Below are positions 8,464 to 17,228 of a stretch of 64,000 nt of DNA, piece after piece. Source of the stretch: Anaerolineae bacterium. Its GTDB lineage: Bacteria; Chloroflexota; Anaerolineae; Anaerolineales; Anaerolineaceae. A program made the translations under genes and the position numbers. Under the pieces are notes generated by a model. That model had not been told where the DNA came from. It searched no databases and worked only from the letters and a program-made list of their open reading frames with translations. The first letter of the stretch is position 1. Each line of letters begins with the position of its first letter. The stretch lies in assembly GCA_013178185.1 (NCBI GenBank), contig JABLXC010000012.1, positions 19,899 through 83,898 of the forward strand. Reading direction: 5' to 3'.

Positions 8464-10462
8464 TCTCTTCCTTCTCCTTCTTTGGATCGGGTTGTGGACC
8501 GTGGGTGGCTGGCTGTTGGTCCGGCGGTCTTTTAACCTGCGCCGCAATGAATTTATGCTGGCAGGGTTTGGGCTGGGCATGGTTTTGCAAAACTGGCTGG
8601 CAAACCTGGCCGGACATTTCTTGCCGGCGCCGCTCTCGTTTTGGCTGGCGGCACTGGCCGTCTTTCTGGCGGGAGTGTTGTTCTGGCTGCCGTTTTCCCG
8701 CCAGGAGCTGCGTGATCTGCTCCGTTTCCCTCTTTCTCCGCTTCAAGGGCTGGCGCTGGTTGTCCTGGTTTTTGTCCTTTACACCTCCAGCCGCGGTCTG
8801 GCAATCCTGGATGATTATCAGAATCTGCCGATGACCTCGCTACTGGCCGTCGGCACGATTCCGCCCCGTTTTGCACTCGACCCGGCAATCTCTTTTAACT
8901 ATCATTATTTTGAACTACTTTTTGCCGGGCAGATCATGCGCATCGGCCATTTGCAGCCTTGGAACTCGTTGGACCTGGCGCGCGCACTGGGTTTTGGCCT
9001 TACATTGATGTTAAGCGCCCTTTTTATGCAACGCGTTACCCGAAGCGTTTTCGCAGCCTTTGTGTTGATGTTGGTTGTGGCGTTTGGTGGCGGTACGCGC
9101 TGGCTGATGCTCCTCTTACCTCAGTCAATCCTTAAACCCATCTCCGATAGCCTTCAGATGATCGGTTCTGGTTATTCCAGCGGGCCTGATTTTCTCACCG
9201 GGTTGACCGGCCCGTGGGTGATCGAAGGGGGCGGGCCGCTGCCTTTCCCCTTTGCCTATGTCAATGGGATGAACACTACCGCGATTCTGGTTTACCATGC
9301 CGGGGCTGGCGCGCTGGGGGGTGTGATTAGCGGCATCCTGGCTTTGAGCTTCAATCGCTGGTATGGCTGGCGCGCTCTTCTCCTTTCCATCTCGCTGTTG
9401 GCGGCGTTGGCGATCAGCAACGAATTTGCATATGCCGGAATTTTATTGGGTTTCATCCTGGTGGCGCTGTTTTATGCCATCCGCCGCCGCACCTGGCGTT
9501 TTCCGTGGCGGTTGAAGGGCTGGCTGGCGGCTGTCTTGATTGCCGGAATGATTGTGGTGGTTCAGGGGGGGGTTTTGACAGGCGTCTTCATGGATCAACT
9601 TGCAAAGCTTTTGCCCGGCGAGCTTACCCAGGCTTCATATTTTTCCGGCCAGTTTACCTTTCAATGGCCGCCTGCCCTGCTTTCCAGCCACCTGGGGTGG
9701 CTTTCGCTTGGCAATCCGTACCAGGTTCTGGTCGCTCTGTTCGAGATCGGCCCGATCATTCTCCTTCTGCCGCTTGCCTTTGCCGCCTGGTTTAAGAGCT
9801 ACCGTTATGGCCGCTGGTTCGAGACCGCTGCGACGGCTTATGTTGTCTCGACGGTGGTGTTCGCCTTTTTGCAATATTCCGGGCCGGCTGGACCGACTGC
9901 GCTCACCCGCGTTCAAACGGGGCTGGTCAGCCTGGCAAAAGGTTCGGTGGTCTGGTTGTGGTTGTGGGCTCGCCATCGTTCGGAGCTGGCTAAGCTGTTC
10001 TCGGCGCTGCTTCTGTTTGTTTATACCTTCGGCGGCCTGATGCTGTTTGGAATCCAGCTGCTGGCCGGGCCTAAGCCGGTGCTCTCTACGTTCATCAACG
10101 AGCTGGATGCCCGGATGCATGAGCAACGGTGGAACCGCCTGGAAAAAGATGCTCTCGTCTTCGACCCGATTGCCGTGCGCGCGCCGACCATCTTTGGCCG
10201 GTACACCAACTCCAGCGTGACGTGGTATGCCAGCAAACCGGAGTTCGATCAACTGGTGGACGCTCCAGAACCGGCCCGCCTGCGAGCTGCTGGTTTTGAT
10301 TACGTCTATCTTGATTCGGCCTATTGGGATCAGATCGGGTCGACCTATCAAAAGATGTTTGCCGACCCGTGCGTTCGGCTGGTAGATGAAGTGAAAGCCA
10401 AACGAACACCAGAGTTCCGCCGTTTGTACGATATTCAATCTTGTTCACAACCTTCACAATAA
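8444..10462 (+). CDS. Large polytopic membrane protein, possible GT-C glycosyltransferase or polymerase
   Basis: 672 residues. About 13 hydrophobic helices fill residues 1-555; the last ~110 residues are soluble and probably extracytoplasmic. An acidic pair occurs in the first long loop (LAILDDYQNLP, ~residue 125), followed by SFNYHYFELLFAG, a layout seen in GT-C transferases and O-antigen polymerases. No family is recognised with certainty. The gene overlaps the flippase by 20 bases, so it is translated with it, and a role in assembling or polymerising repeat units is an inference from position. Confidence 0.6.
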   Translation: MSSLIYNLFLLLLWIGLWTVGGWLLVRRSFNLRRNEFMLAGFGLGMVLQNWLANLAGHFLPAPLSFWLAALAVFLAGVLFWLPFSRQELRDLLRFPLSPLQGLALVVLVFVLYTSSRGLAILDDYQNLPMTSLLAVGTIPPRFALDPAISFNYHYFELLFAGQIMRIGHLQPWNSLDLARALGFGLTLMLSALFMQRVTRSVFAAFVLMLVVAFGGGTRWLMLLLPQSILKPISDSLQMIGSGYSSGPDFLTGLTGPWVIEGGGPLPFPFAYVNGMNTTAILVYHAGAGALGGVISGILALSFNRWYGWRALLLSISLLAALAISNEFAYAGILLGFILVALFYAIRRRTWRFPWRLKGWLAAVLIAGMIVVVQGGVLTGVFMDQLAKLLPGELTQASYFSGQFTFQWPPALLSSHLGWLSLGNPYQVLVALFEIGPIILLLPLAFAAWFKSYRYGRWFETAATAYVVSTVVFAFLQYSGPAGPTALTRVQTGLVSLAKGSVVWLWLWARHRSELAKLFSALLLFVYTFGGLMLFGIQLLAGPKPVLSTFINELDARMHEQRWNRLEKDALVFDPIAVRAPTIFGRYTNSSVTWYASKPEFDQLVDAPEPARLRAAGFDYVYLDSAYWDQIGSTYQKMFADPCVRLVDEVKAKRTPEFRRLYDIQSCSQPSQ

Positions 10463-10477
10463 AACGAGGATGACCCA

Positions 10478-11296
10478 TTGAACAACCAGACGATTTACTG
10501 CAAAGAACCACTGGGCGAACGTCACGGTATCCCCTATTTTTCCACTGCGGATTTCTACGTTGACAACTACGAAAAGATTTCCAAAGACCATATGGATGTC
10601 TTTGAAAAGGAGGGGAAAAACCCAAATATTGGAGAGGAATTGTGGGTGAAACTGGAAGACTCGACGGCTGCGCTGCTGAATAAGTACACCCAGCCAGGAG
10701 AAAAAATACTGGATGTCGGCGTAGGGTTGGGACGGCTGTTATCGCGGTTTGATCACCTGCAGCGTTATGGCATGGACATCAGTTGGGACTATTTGGAGCA
10801 TACGAAGAAAACTGGCATTGAGGTGTGCTTCTCCCGCATCGAGGACATGCCCTACTGCAAGGAATTTTTCGATGTCATTACCTGCACCGATGTCCTCGAA
10901 CATGTTCTGGATTTGAATCTCGCCTTAACCAAAATTTTAGAGGTATTAAAACCAGGGGGGATTTTGATCGTCCGGGTTCCGTATCGTGAGAACCTGAAGC
11001 TCTATCTGGAATCATACTACCCCTATCGTTATGCACATTTACGGAATTTTGACGAATACGGGTTGGAACTATTGTTTACGCGCGTGTTTAACTGTCAGTT
11101 TCTCGAAGCGCAGACGGCAGGTTATCTTGAAAGTTTCAGAAGCCTTAAGTTTATGCTGCCGATCCCGCGTTGGGTGCGGATTACCGAAATGATCTGTTCT
11201 GTATCCAAAGCGCTTTCGAGTTCCTTATACAATAAAGTGCTGCGCGCTTTGTATTATCCGATTGACATCAATGTGGTGGTGCGGAAGGCTGGTTAG
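10478..11296 (+). CDS. Class I SAM-dependent methyltransferase
   Basis: 272 residues from a TTG start preceded by ACGAGGA. SAM motif I is ILDVGVGLGRLL (~residue 75); the acidic motif is in YGMDISWDYL and motif IV is in CTDVLEHVLDLN, followed by LKPGGILIVRVPYR. This is the Methyltransf_11-like fold used for sugar and lipid O-methylation, and its place in the polysaccharide operon suggests methylation of a glycan terminus. The acceptor cannot be told from sequence. It follows the membrane protein after 15 bases. Confidence 0.78.
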   Translation: MNNQTIYCKEPLGERHGIPYFSTADFYVDNYEKISKDHMDVFEKEGKNPNIGEELWVKLEDSTAALLNKYTQPGEKILDVGVGLGRLLSRFDHLQRYGMDISWDYLEHTKKTGIEVCFSRIEDMPYCKEFFDVITCTDVLEHVLDLNLALTKILEVLKPGGILIVRVPYRENLKLYLESYYPYRYAHLRNFDEYGLELLFTRVFNCQFLEAQTAGYLESFRSLKFMLPIPRWVRITEMICSVSKALSSSLYNKVLRALYYPIDINVVVRKAG

Positions 11297-11403
11297 TTTG
11301 TGGAAGGTTGAGAGTTTTTTACCCTTTCATGCTTTTGGTATCATGCGGTCTAAATGGGCAGGGGTTGAGGTGTCTTGAGTAAAGCGTGGTGGAGATAAAC
11401 GAT

Positions 11404-12330
11404 ATGTCCAAATCAGAGATGGACCGGCTGAATGCGTCTTTCTGGGATGAATTGTGCGGCAGTGGGCTGGCGCAAATGCTCGGAATAACGGACCGCTCTC
11501 CTGCATCCTTGAAGCGTTTTGACCAGGCTTATCTGGATTTTTACCCCTACTTGTTAGGGTATATCCGCCCTGACCGGTTAACAGGCAAGAGAGTCCTCGA
11601 AGTGGGCCTTGGATATGGAACAGTTGGCCAGGCTTTGTTGGATTCTGGAGCGAATTATTTCGGGGTGGATATTGCGGCGGGCCCGGTGAATATGATCAGG
11701 TATCGCCAAGTTCTTATGAACCAGCCCAGCAGTTGCAGCCGGGCGTCGGTGTTGAACTTGCCTTTCGCAGCCGGTTCTTTTGATTGCGTCATCTCCATCG
11801 GCGTTTTCCACCACACCGGTGATGTGCAAAGAGCCATTGACGAAACCCACCGTGTGCTGAAACCTGGGGGGAAGGCGATCTTGATGGTGTACAACCAGTA
11901 CGCTTATCGCCAGTGGTTTAACTGGCCATTGAACACGCTGAAAATCTGGCTGAGAGAATACGGCTTTATCCGTTCCACAAAAAGCATAGAGGTGACTGAA
12001 GAACAACGCAAAGCCTATGACGCCAGCCTCGATGGCGTTGGCGCTCCCGAAACGGTTTTCGTCTCGGTGCGGGAGCTGCGCCGGATGATGCGGAACTTTA
12101 AAATTGTGCGCCTGTCTAAGGAAAACTCGAGCCCGCTTCTTTTTCTTTCTAAGAAGTGGTTTTCCTGGCCATTAAAGAAATTATTTGGGATCCAGTTGTT
12201 CAAAAAACCGGAAGGTGGGTTCTATCTTCTTAATCGTTCCTGGTTATTGCCCACCCTTGGGCGCTGGTTCGGTCTTGATCTTTATGTCGAAGCAGAAAAA
12301 AAGCTGGTCGAGATTTCGGATGAAAGGTGA
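11404..12330 (+). CDS. Class I SAM-dependent methyltransferase
   Basis: 308 residues from ATG 11404; an in-frame GTG at 11386 is possible, but GGTGGAG at 11388-11394 is spaced for the ATG. Motif I is VLEVGLGYGTVGQAL, motif IV is CVISIGVFHHTGDV, followed by LKPGGKAILMVYNQ. The C-terminal ~130 residues, with many aromatic and basic residues, extend beyond the catalytic core and may bind the acceptor or membrane. It is not closely similar to the methyltransferase just upstream despite the shared fold. A 107-base gap with a TATCAT box (~11339) separates them, so a new transcript may start here. Confidence 0.75.
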   Translation: MSKSEMDRLNASFWDELCGSGLAQMLGITDRSPASLKRFDQAYLDFYPYLLGYIRPDRLTGKRVLEVGLGYGTVGQALLDSGANYFGVDIAAGPVNMIRYRQVLMNQPSSCSRASVLNLPFAAGSFDCVISIGVFHHTGDVQRAIDETHRVLKPGGKAILMVYNQYAYRQWFNWPLNTLKIWLREYGFIRSTKSIEVTEEQRKAYDASLDGVGAPETVFVSVRELRRMMRNFKIVRLSKENSSPLLFLSKKWFSWPLKKLFGIQLFKKPEGGFYLLNRSWLLPTLGRWFGLDLYVEAEKKLVEISDER

Positions 12331-12365
12331 GTTGATTTAAAAAAGTATGTTTTCAAGGGGTTCCT

Positions 12366-13679
12366 ATGGCAGTTCGTAACGTAAACGGTATTCTTCTGCT
12401 CTATCATCACTACTTGAAAGCCAATGCTCCTACGATCATGGAATATGTTAACGCTTTCCCGCGCCACTCTCGTTTTCCGGTTTGGGCGGTTAATACTGAG
12501 CTGGGTTTCCCGGCCGGGCTTGAAAATTTGCGTTTTTCTGTCGTGGTGTTCCATTATTCGTTGTTCGGCATGTGGCCTTACAAGCTGAATAATAAGTTTT
12601 ATAGCTACATCGCCCGCGATCAATCCAGTTACAAAGTGGCCATCTTTCAGGATGAATACCATTATTGTAAGCCGCGCTTTGCATTTGTTGATGATGCCAA
12701 AATTGACCTGATCTATTCCTGTTACGAACCAAAATACTTCGATGAAATTTATTATAAATACACCCGTGTGCCCAGGGTCGTGATGGCTTTAACGGGGTAT
12801 GTCAGCGATGAGATGGTAGCGCTGGGCCAGCGGTTGACTGTGCCGTTCGACCAGCGCAGCATTGATGTCAGTTATCGCGGTCGCGATCTCCCGTTCTATA
12901 TGGGACGCGGCGCACGCGAAAAGACCGAAATCGCGCGCAGTTTTCTGGCGCGCAGCCAGGGATTGGATCTAAAGCTTGATATTCAAGTTGGCGAAGATAA
13001 TCGCATCTATGGCGAAGAATGGTATCGCTTTCTCGCCAACAGCAAAGCTGTATTGGGGGTCGAGTCGGGCGTCTCCCTCTCCGACTTTGAGGATGTTGTT
13101 CGCCCGCAGGTCGAACAGGCTGTGTTAAAAAATCCGAATATTCCCTTTGAAGAGGTCTACGAGAAATACCTCAAACCGCTGGATGGAAAGATCCCGATTC
13201 GCACCATCAGCCCACGCCATTTTGAGGCGGCTGCCCTGCGAGTATGCCAGATCCTGTTCGAAGGGGAATATGCTGGCGTGCTTCAGCCGATGCGGCACTA
13301 TATTCCCCTCAAGAAGGATTTTTCGAATTTCGATCAGGTCATTGCCCTTCTCAGGGATCGAGATTTTTGCCACCAATTGGTCGAAACGGCTTACGAGGAA
13401 CTGATTGCCAGCGGGAAGTATTCCTTTATGAAATTCATCCAGGAATTTGACGATCGCCTGGTCGAATCGGGGGCACGTTTAGAGCCGGCATTGCCGGGCC
13501 AACCGGATGAGATCACGCCAATCCTGGAGGCTGACCTGCCTCTCCGTAAGACGCTACATCTTATTCGCAAGAGCATTTATCGTATGTATCAGCCGTTGCG
13601 AAACTTACCGGGTTACAAGTACATCAAACCTTACTTAAAGAAGATATTGCCCTGGAGGTTGTATCCATGGATGTTGTAA
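12366..13679 (+). CDS. CgeB-like glycosyltransferase family protein, copy 1
   Basis: 437 residues with no membrane segment. The C-terminal half has the pattern of CgeB-like/GT-B proteins: EVYEKYLKPL, then ISPRHFEAAALRVCQIL from residue 281 and FEGEYAGVL, which would form the nucleotide-sugar site. It is clearly paralogous to the protein at 17225 (shared ISxRHFE, CQxL.EG.Y.G.L, HYI, VI..LRD.D). The N-terminal half (acceptor side) differs between the two, as expected for enzymes adding the same or related sugar to different acceptors. AAGGGG precedes the ATG. The final ~60 residues are basic and could touch the membrane. The sugar is unknown. Confidence 0.65.
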   Translation: MAVRNVNGILLLYHHYLKANAPTIMEYVNAFPRHSRFPVWAVNTELGFPAGLENLRFSVVVFHYSLFGMWPYKLNNKFYSYIARDQSSYKVAIFQDEYHYCKPRFAFVDDAKIDLIYSCYEPKYFDEIYYKYTRVPRVVMALTGYVSDEMVALGQRLTVPFDQRSIDVSYRGRDLPFYMGRGAREKTEIARSFLARSQGLDLKLDIQVGEDNRIYGEEWYRFLANSKAVLGVESGVSLSDFEDVVRPQVEQAVLKNPNIPFEEVYEKYLKPLDGKIPIRTISPRHFEAAALRVCQILFEGEYAGVLQPMRHYIPLKKDFSNFDQVIALLRDRDFCHQLVETAYEELIASGKYSFMKFIQEFDDRLVESGARLEPALPGQPDEITPILEADLPLRKTLHLIRKSIYRMYQPLRNLPGYKYIKPYLKKILPWRLYPWML

Positions 13680-13700
13680 ACACAAGGAAAAACATGATAT

Positions 13701-13711
13701 AGGAGGTGATC
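13701..13711 (+). promoter_or_regulatory. Extended Shine-Dalgarno sequence
   Basis: AGGAGGTGATC is complementary to the 3' end of 16S rRNA over 11 bases and lies 2 bases before the ATG at 13714. It is the strongest ribosome binding site in the locus and supports that start, with no Cys after the initiator Met. Confidence 0.7.
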
Positions 13712-13713
13712 CA

Positions 13714-15201
13714 ATGGCAGAAAAATTGAAGGAAATACGCAAAGTAATCCAGCTTGATGCAGTTCCCCTGGAAGAGAGCCAGGTGATTGGTATTTCCAAT
13801 CTAAACGCCCTCAAAACAATCCGTAAAAGGGATATCCAAGCCTCGCGCGGCGAGTTTGCCGGTTACCTGTGCGAGGGTGGAGAGGTGATCGTCTTCCGCG
13901 ACCGGATTGGGGCGCGCAGCATCTATTACGCCGTGGACGGTAAGGCAGTGACCGTCTCGACCGATTTGGGCTGGCTGGCAAAACAGGTGAAGGCGGCGCC
14001 CAACTGGGATTATATTCTCTCGGATTACATGACCTTCCAGATTCCCTTCTCGGATGATACCTTTTTCAAAGGCATCAAGCGCGTGTTGCCAGGCGAGTGG
14101 GTGCGGATCGGCAAAGAAGGCGTGAAGTGCGAGACTTACTGGGAGATCCAGTTCGGGAATGAGAGTTTCGACGCCCGGCGACTGCTGGAGTTGATCCAGG
14201 ATGCGGTGGATTATCGCCTGGGATTGATCGGCGGCAGCGCTTACACCAGCTATTTGAGCGGCGGGATCGACTCGAGTTCGGCGACGATGCTTGCCAAACC
14301 GGAGTTGAGCTTTTCTGGCTTTTATGCAGAAGAGGGCTACTCTGAGATGGACTACATCGAAGCTGTCGTCAAAAAAGCGGACAAGCCGGAAAAGTACATC
14401 CCTGTGCAGATTACCGAACAGAATTTTCAGGCGAATATGTCGAAGCTGCCTGAGATCCTGCCCGATCCGTGCGCCGGGCTGGGGCTGATCCCTCAGGTCA
14501 TCGTGGCACAGGAAGCCGCCCGTCAGGGCTACCAATACGCTTTCACTGGCGAAGGCGGGGACGAGATCTTCTTGGGGTACAACTGGAATACGGTGGTATT
14601 CACGCTCGCCGATGCGGCGCGCAGCTTGAAGCGCGATCGCTACATGGTGCGCTATGAGCCGATGGTGGACAAGGTGCTGAGCGACGGATTTGCGACCTTC
14701 GCCGGCGGCCTGCTGGCGCGCGGCGAAGACATGTTATACGCCACGCAGCGCATCCTGGATCTATGGGACCGTGGGGATGCCGTGGAGAACAATATCCACA
14801 AAATCAACCTTAAAGTCGGCTTGCCTGCTATCCTGGCGCTGGATGAGTGTGTAGGGAAATACGCTGGCGTCGAACCGGTCAGCCCTTTGATGGATCATCA
14901 CATTGTAGAGTATGCCTGCTCGGTACGCCCGCAGGATCGCGCCCCGATTCCCAAACACATGCTGCGTGAAGCGATGAAGGGGATTCTGCCGGAGAAAGTC
15001 AGGATGCGCTATGATAAAATGGGTTTCCCGGTGCCTTATGCGAAGTGGAATTGGGATGCGCTCAAACCCGTTTTGAAATCTCTGGCGGATCGAAAGGTTA
15101 TGGAGATTGATCCCGCCAGGCACACCACCATGGATCGCGAGACCTGGGCGCTGTACTCAGTCGAAACATGGCATCAATACTATTTTGGAAATGGTTCTTA
15201 A
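13714..15201 (+). CDS. Asparagine-synthetase-like amidotransferase lacking the glutaminase nucleophile
   Basis: 495 residues. The C-terminal two thirds is an asparagine-synthase domain: PP-loop YLSGGIDSSSATML at ~residue 185, FTGEGGDEIFLGYN, and VRMRYDKMGFPVPYAKW near the end. The N-terminal ~95 residues keep only part of the class II glutaminase fold (EVIVFRDRIGARSIYY) and start MAEKL, so the catalytic Cys2 is absent. The enzyme would activate a carboxylate with ATP and use ammonia or another nucleophile. Because the locus makes uronic acids, a uronamide synthetase (as proposed for asparagine-synthetase homologues in some O-antigen clusters) is plausible but unproved. A complete AsnB lies at 22107. 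Confidence 0.78.
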   Translation: MAEKLKEIRKVIQLDAVPLEESQVIGISNLNALKTIRKRDIQASRGEFAGYLCEGGEVIVFRDRIGARSIYYAVDGKAVTVSTDLGWLAKQVKAAPNWDYILSDYMTFQIPFSDDTFFKGIKRVLPGEWVRIGKEGVKCETYWEIQFGNESFDARRLLELIQDAVDYRLGLIGGSAYTSYLSGGIDSSSATMLAKPELSFSGFYAEEGYSEMDYIEAVVKKADKPEKYIPVQITEQNFQANMSKLPEILPDPCAGLGLIPQVIVAQEAARQGYQYAFTGEGGDEIFLGYNWNTVVFTLADAARSLKRDRYMVRYEPMVDKVLSDGFATFAGGLLARGEDMLYATQRILDLWDRGDAVENNIHKINLKVGLPAILALDECVGKYAGVEPVSPLMDHHIVEYACSVRPQDRAPIPKHMLREAMKGILPEKVRMRYDKMGFPVPYAKWNWDALKPVLKSLADRKVMEIDPARHTTMDRETWALYSVETWHQYYFGNGS

Positions 15202-15219
15202 TTCTTAGGAGGTTTAGAC

Positions 15220-16161
15220 ATGAAAATTTTAATAACCGGGGGAGCTGGCTTTATCGGTTCCCACCTTGCTGACCGCCTGCTGGCGCGTCGTGATGAAGTT
15301 CTGGTGATTGACAACTATGCTACCGGCCGCCGCGACAATCTCTTGCCGCAACCCGGCTTGAAAATTGTAGAAGGCACGATTGCGGATGAGGGACTCGTCA
15401 ACCGTATTTTTGATGAATTCTCGCCTGAGGTGGTGGTTCACGCCGCGGCTTCTTACAAAGATCCGGCCAACTGGGTGGAAGACGCCCGTACGAATGCGGT
15501 TGGCACGGCGGTCATCGTCAAAGCCAGCGAACGCTTGAATGTCAAGCGGTTCATTTATTTCCAAACCGCATTGTGTTACGGCCTGCACCCTATGGAGCAG
15601 CCGATCACCCTTAACCACCCGCTCCGTCCCTTTGAGAGCAGCTACGCCATCAGCAAGACCGCCGGCGAGAATTATGTCTTCTTGAGCGGATTGGACGCTG
15701 TTTCATTCCGCCTGGCAAACGCTTATGGTCCTCGCAATGTCAGCGGGCCTCTCCCAACTTTCTTTCACCGGCTTACCAATAACAAGGCCTGTTTTGTGAT
15801 GGATACCCGCCGGGACTTTATCTACGTTCAGGATCTCATTGATGTCGTTGTCAAAGCCATTGATGGACAGGGTTCCCGCGGTGCTTATCACGTCTCGTCC
15901 GGTAGCGATTATGCCATCAAAGAGTTGTACGATGCTACCCTCAAAGCGATGGCAATCCAGCCTGAACAGGACGTTGAAGTTCGTCCCCGCAACCCTGACG
16001 ACGCCTTTACCATCCTTCTCGATCCCTCCAAAACCAATCGTGATTTCAACTGGAAGATCACAACCCCGCTGGAAAAGGGCGTCAAAGATGCGATCGAATG
16101 GTATAAGACCCACGACCTGGTTGAGACCTATACTCATCTGAAATCGTTGGACAATAAATAA
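15220..16161 (+). CDS. NAD-dependent sugar epimerase/dehydratase (extended SDR)
   Basis: 313 residues. It has the N-terminal TGGAGFIGSHLADRLL NAD motif and the catalytic YAISK (Tyr and Lys of YxxxK) at ~residue 146. Close relatives are UDP-glucose 4-epimerases and O-antigen epimerases. The usual catalytic Ser region reads YFQTALCYG, with Thr in place of the common Ser. It starts after TTAGGAGG and follows the asparagine-synthetase homologue by 18 bases; the next gene is another SDR. Conversion of a gluco- to galacto-configured amino sugar is a reasonable guess; the substrate is not readable from sequence. Confidence 0.8.
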   Translation: MKILITGGAGFIGSHLADRLLARRDEVLVIDNYATGRRDNLLPQPGLKIVEGTIADEGLVNRIFDEFSPEVVVHAAASYKDPANWVEDARTNAVGTAVIVKASERLNVKRFIYFQTALCYGLHPMEQPITLNHPLRPFESSYAISKTAGENYVFLSGLDAVSFRLANAYGPRNVSGPLPTFFHRLTNNKACFVMDTRRDFIYVQDLIDVVVKAIDGQGSRGAYHVSSGSDYAIKELYDATLKAMAIQPEQDVEVRPRNPDDAFTILLDPSKTNRDFNWKITTPLEKGVKDAIEWYKTHDLVETYTHLKSLDNK

Positions 16162-16178
16162 TTTGGAGAATGGCGTTA

Positions 16179-17228
16179 ATGCAAAATGAATTTGCCGAAA
16201 AAACAATCCTGGTAACCGGCGGCGCCGGTTTTGTCGGGAGCAACCTGGTGCGCTATTTGCTGGGTTTGGAGGCAGGTTCGATCCACGTAGTGGATAACCT
16301 GCTTTCCTCCGAGCGCGACAATATCCCTGCAGACCCCCGAGTCCGGTTTACCCAGGGCTCGATTGCTTCGGATCGTATACTGGCGGAGCTTGATGATGAT
16401 TACGACTATATTTTTCACCTGAGTACGTACCACGGCAATCAGAGTTCGATCCACAACCCGCTGGCAGATCACGAAAATAACCTTCTCACCACGCTTAAAC
16501 TGTTGGAACGCATCAAGGATTTCAAACGCCTGAAAAAACTGGTCTATTCCGGGGCTGGCTGTGCCGTAGCCGAAAAGACTTACGATGACGCCCAGGCTAC
16601 ACCGGAGGACGCCCCCATTTCGGTGAATTTCGATAGTCCCTATTCGATTTCGAAAATTGTCGGCGAATTCTATCTTGTCTATTATCACAACCATCATGGC
16701 GTTCCTGCTGTGCGCGCTCGCTTTCAGAACGTTTATGGGCCAGGCGAGATCCTGGGCGCCGGGGAGTGGCGTGGCACACCGGCTACAGTCTGGCGCAATG
16801 TCACGCCGACCTTTATCTATAAAGCCCTGAAAGGGCAGTCCCTCCCATTGGAAGGAGAGGGTCTCACCAGCCGCGACTTTGTCTTTGTCGAAGATATTGT
16901 GCGAGGCTTGCTGGCTTGCGCCGAGAAAGGCGCCCCTGGCGATGTCTACAACCTCGCCAGCGGGGTTGAAACGACCATCCGCCAACTGGCCGATACTATT
17001 AATGAGCTCACCGGCAATTCCGCGCCGCTTCTTTTCCTCCCTCGTCGTGATTGGGATCATTCTGGCCGGCGCTTTGGCAGCACTGAAAAATCGAAAAGAG
17101 AGCTGGGTTTTACCGCCCAGGTGGGATTGCGCCAGGGGTTAGAGCGCACGGTGGATTGGACCCGCCAGAACCTGGATTTAATCGAGCGCTGCATCCAAAA
17201 ACATGCTGATCGCATGACGCCTTTATGA
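16179..17228 (+). CDS. NAD-dependent sugar epimerase/dehydratase (extended SDR)
   Basis: 349 residues from ATG 16179; the ATG at 16170 is only one base from GGAG (16165-16168), so the later start is favoured. NAD motif TGGAGFVGSNLVRYLL and catalytic YSISK (~residue 158) are intact, and the region LVYSGAGCAV replaces the usual SSS.VYG segment. It is a diverged neighbour of the SDR at 15220, not a recent duplicate. Its stop overlaps the next start (ATGA), coupling it to the CgeB-like glycosyltransferase and suggesting that its product is that enzyme's donor. Confidence 0.8.
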   Translation: MQNEFAEKTILVTGGAGFVGSNLVRYLLGLEAGSIHVVDNLLSSERDNIPADPRVRFTQGSIASDRILAELDDDYDYIFHLSTYHGNQSSIHNPLADHENNLLTTLKLLERIKDFKRLKKLVYSGAGCAVAEKTYDDAQATPEDAPISVNFDSPYSISKIVGEFYLVYYHNHHGVPAVRARFQNVYGPGEILGAGEWRGTPATVWRNVTPTFIYKALKGQSLPLEGEGLTSRDFVFVEDIVRGLLACAEKGAPGDVYNLASGVETTIRQLADTINELTGNSAPLLFLPRRDWDHSGRRFGSTEKSKRELGFTAQVGLRQGLERTVDWTRQNLDLIERCIQKHADRMTPL

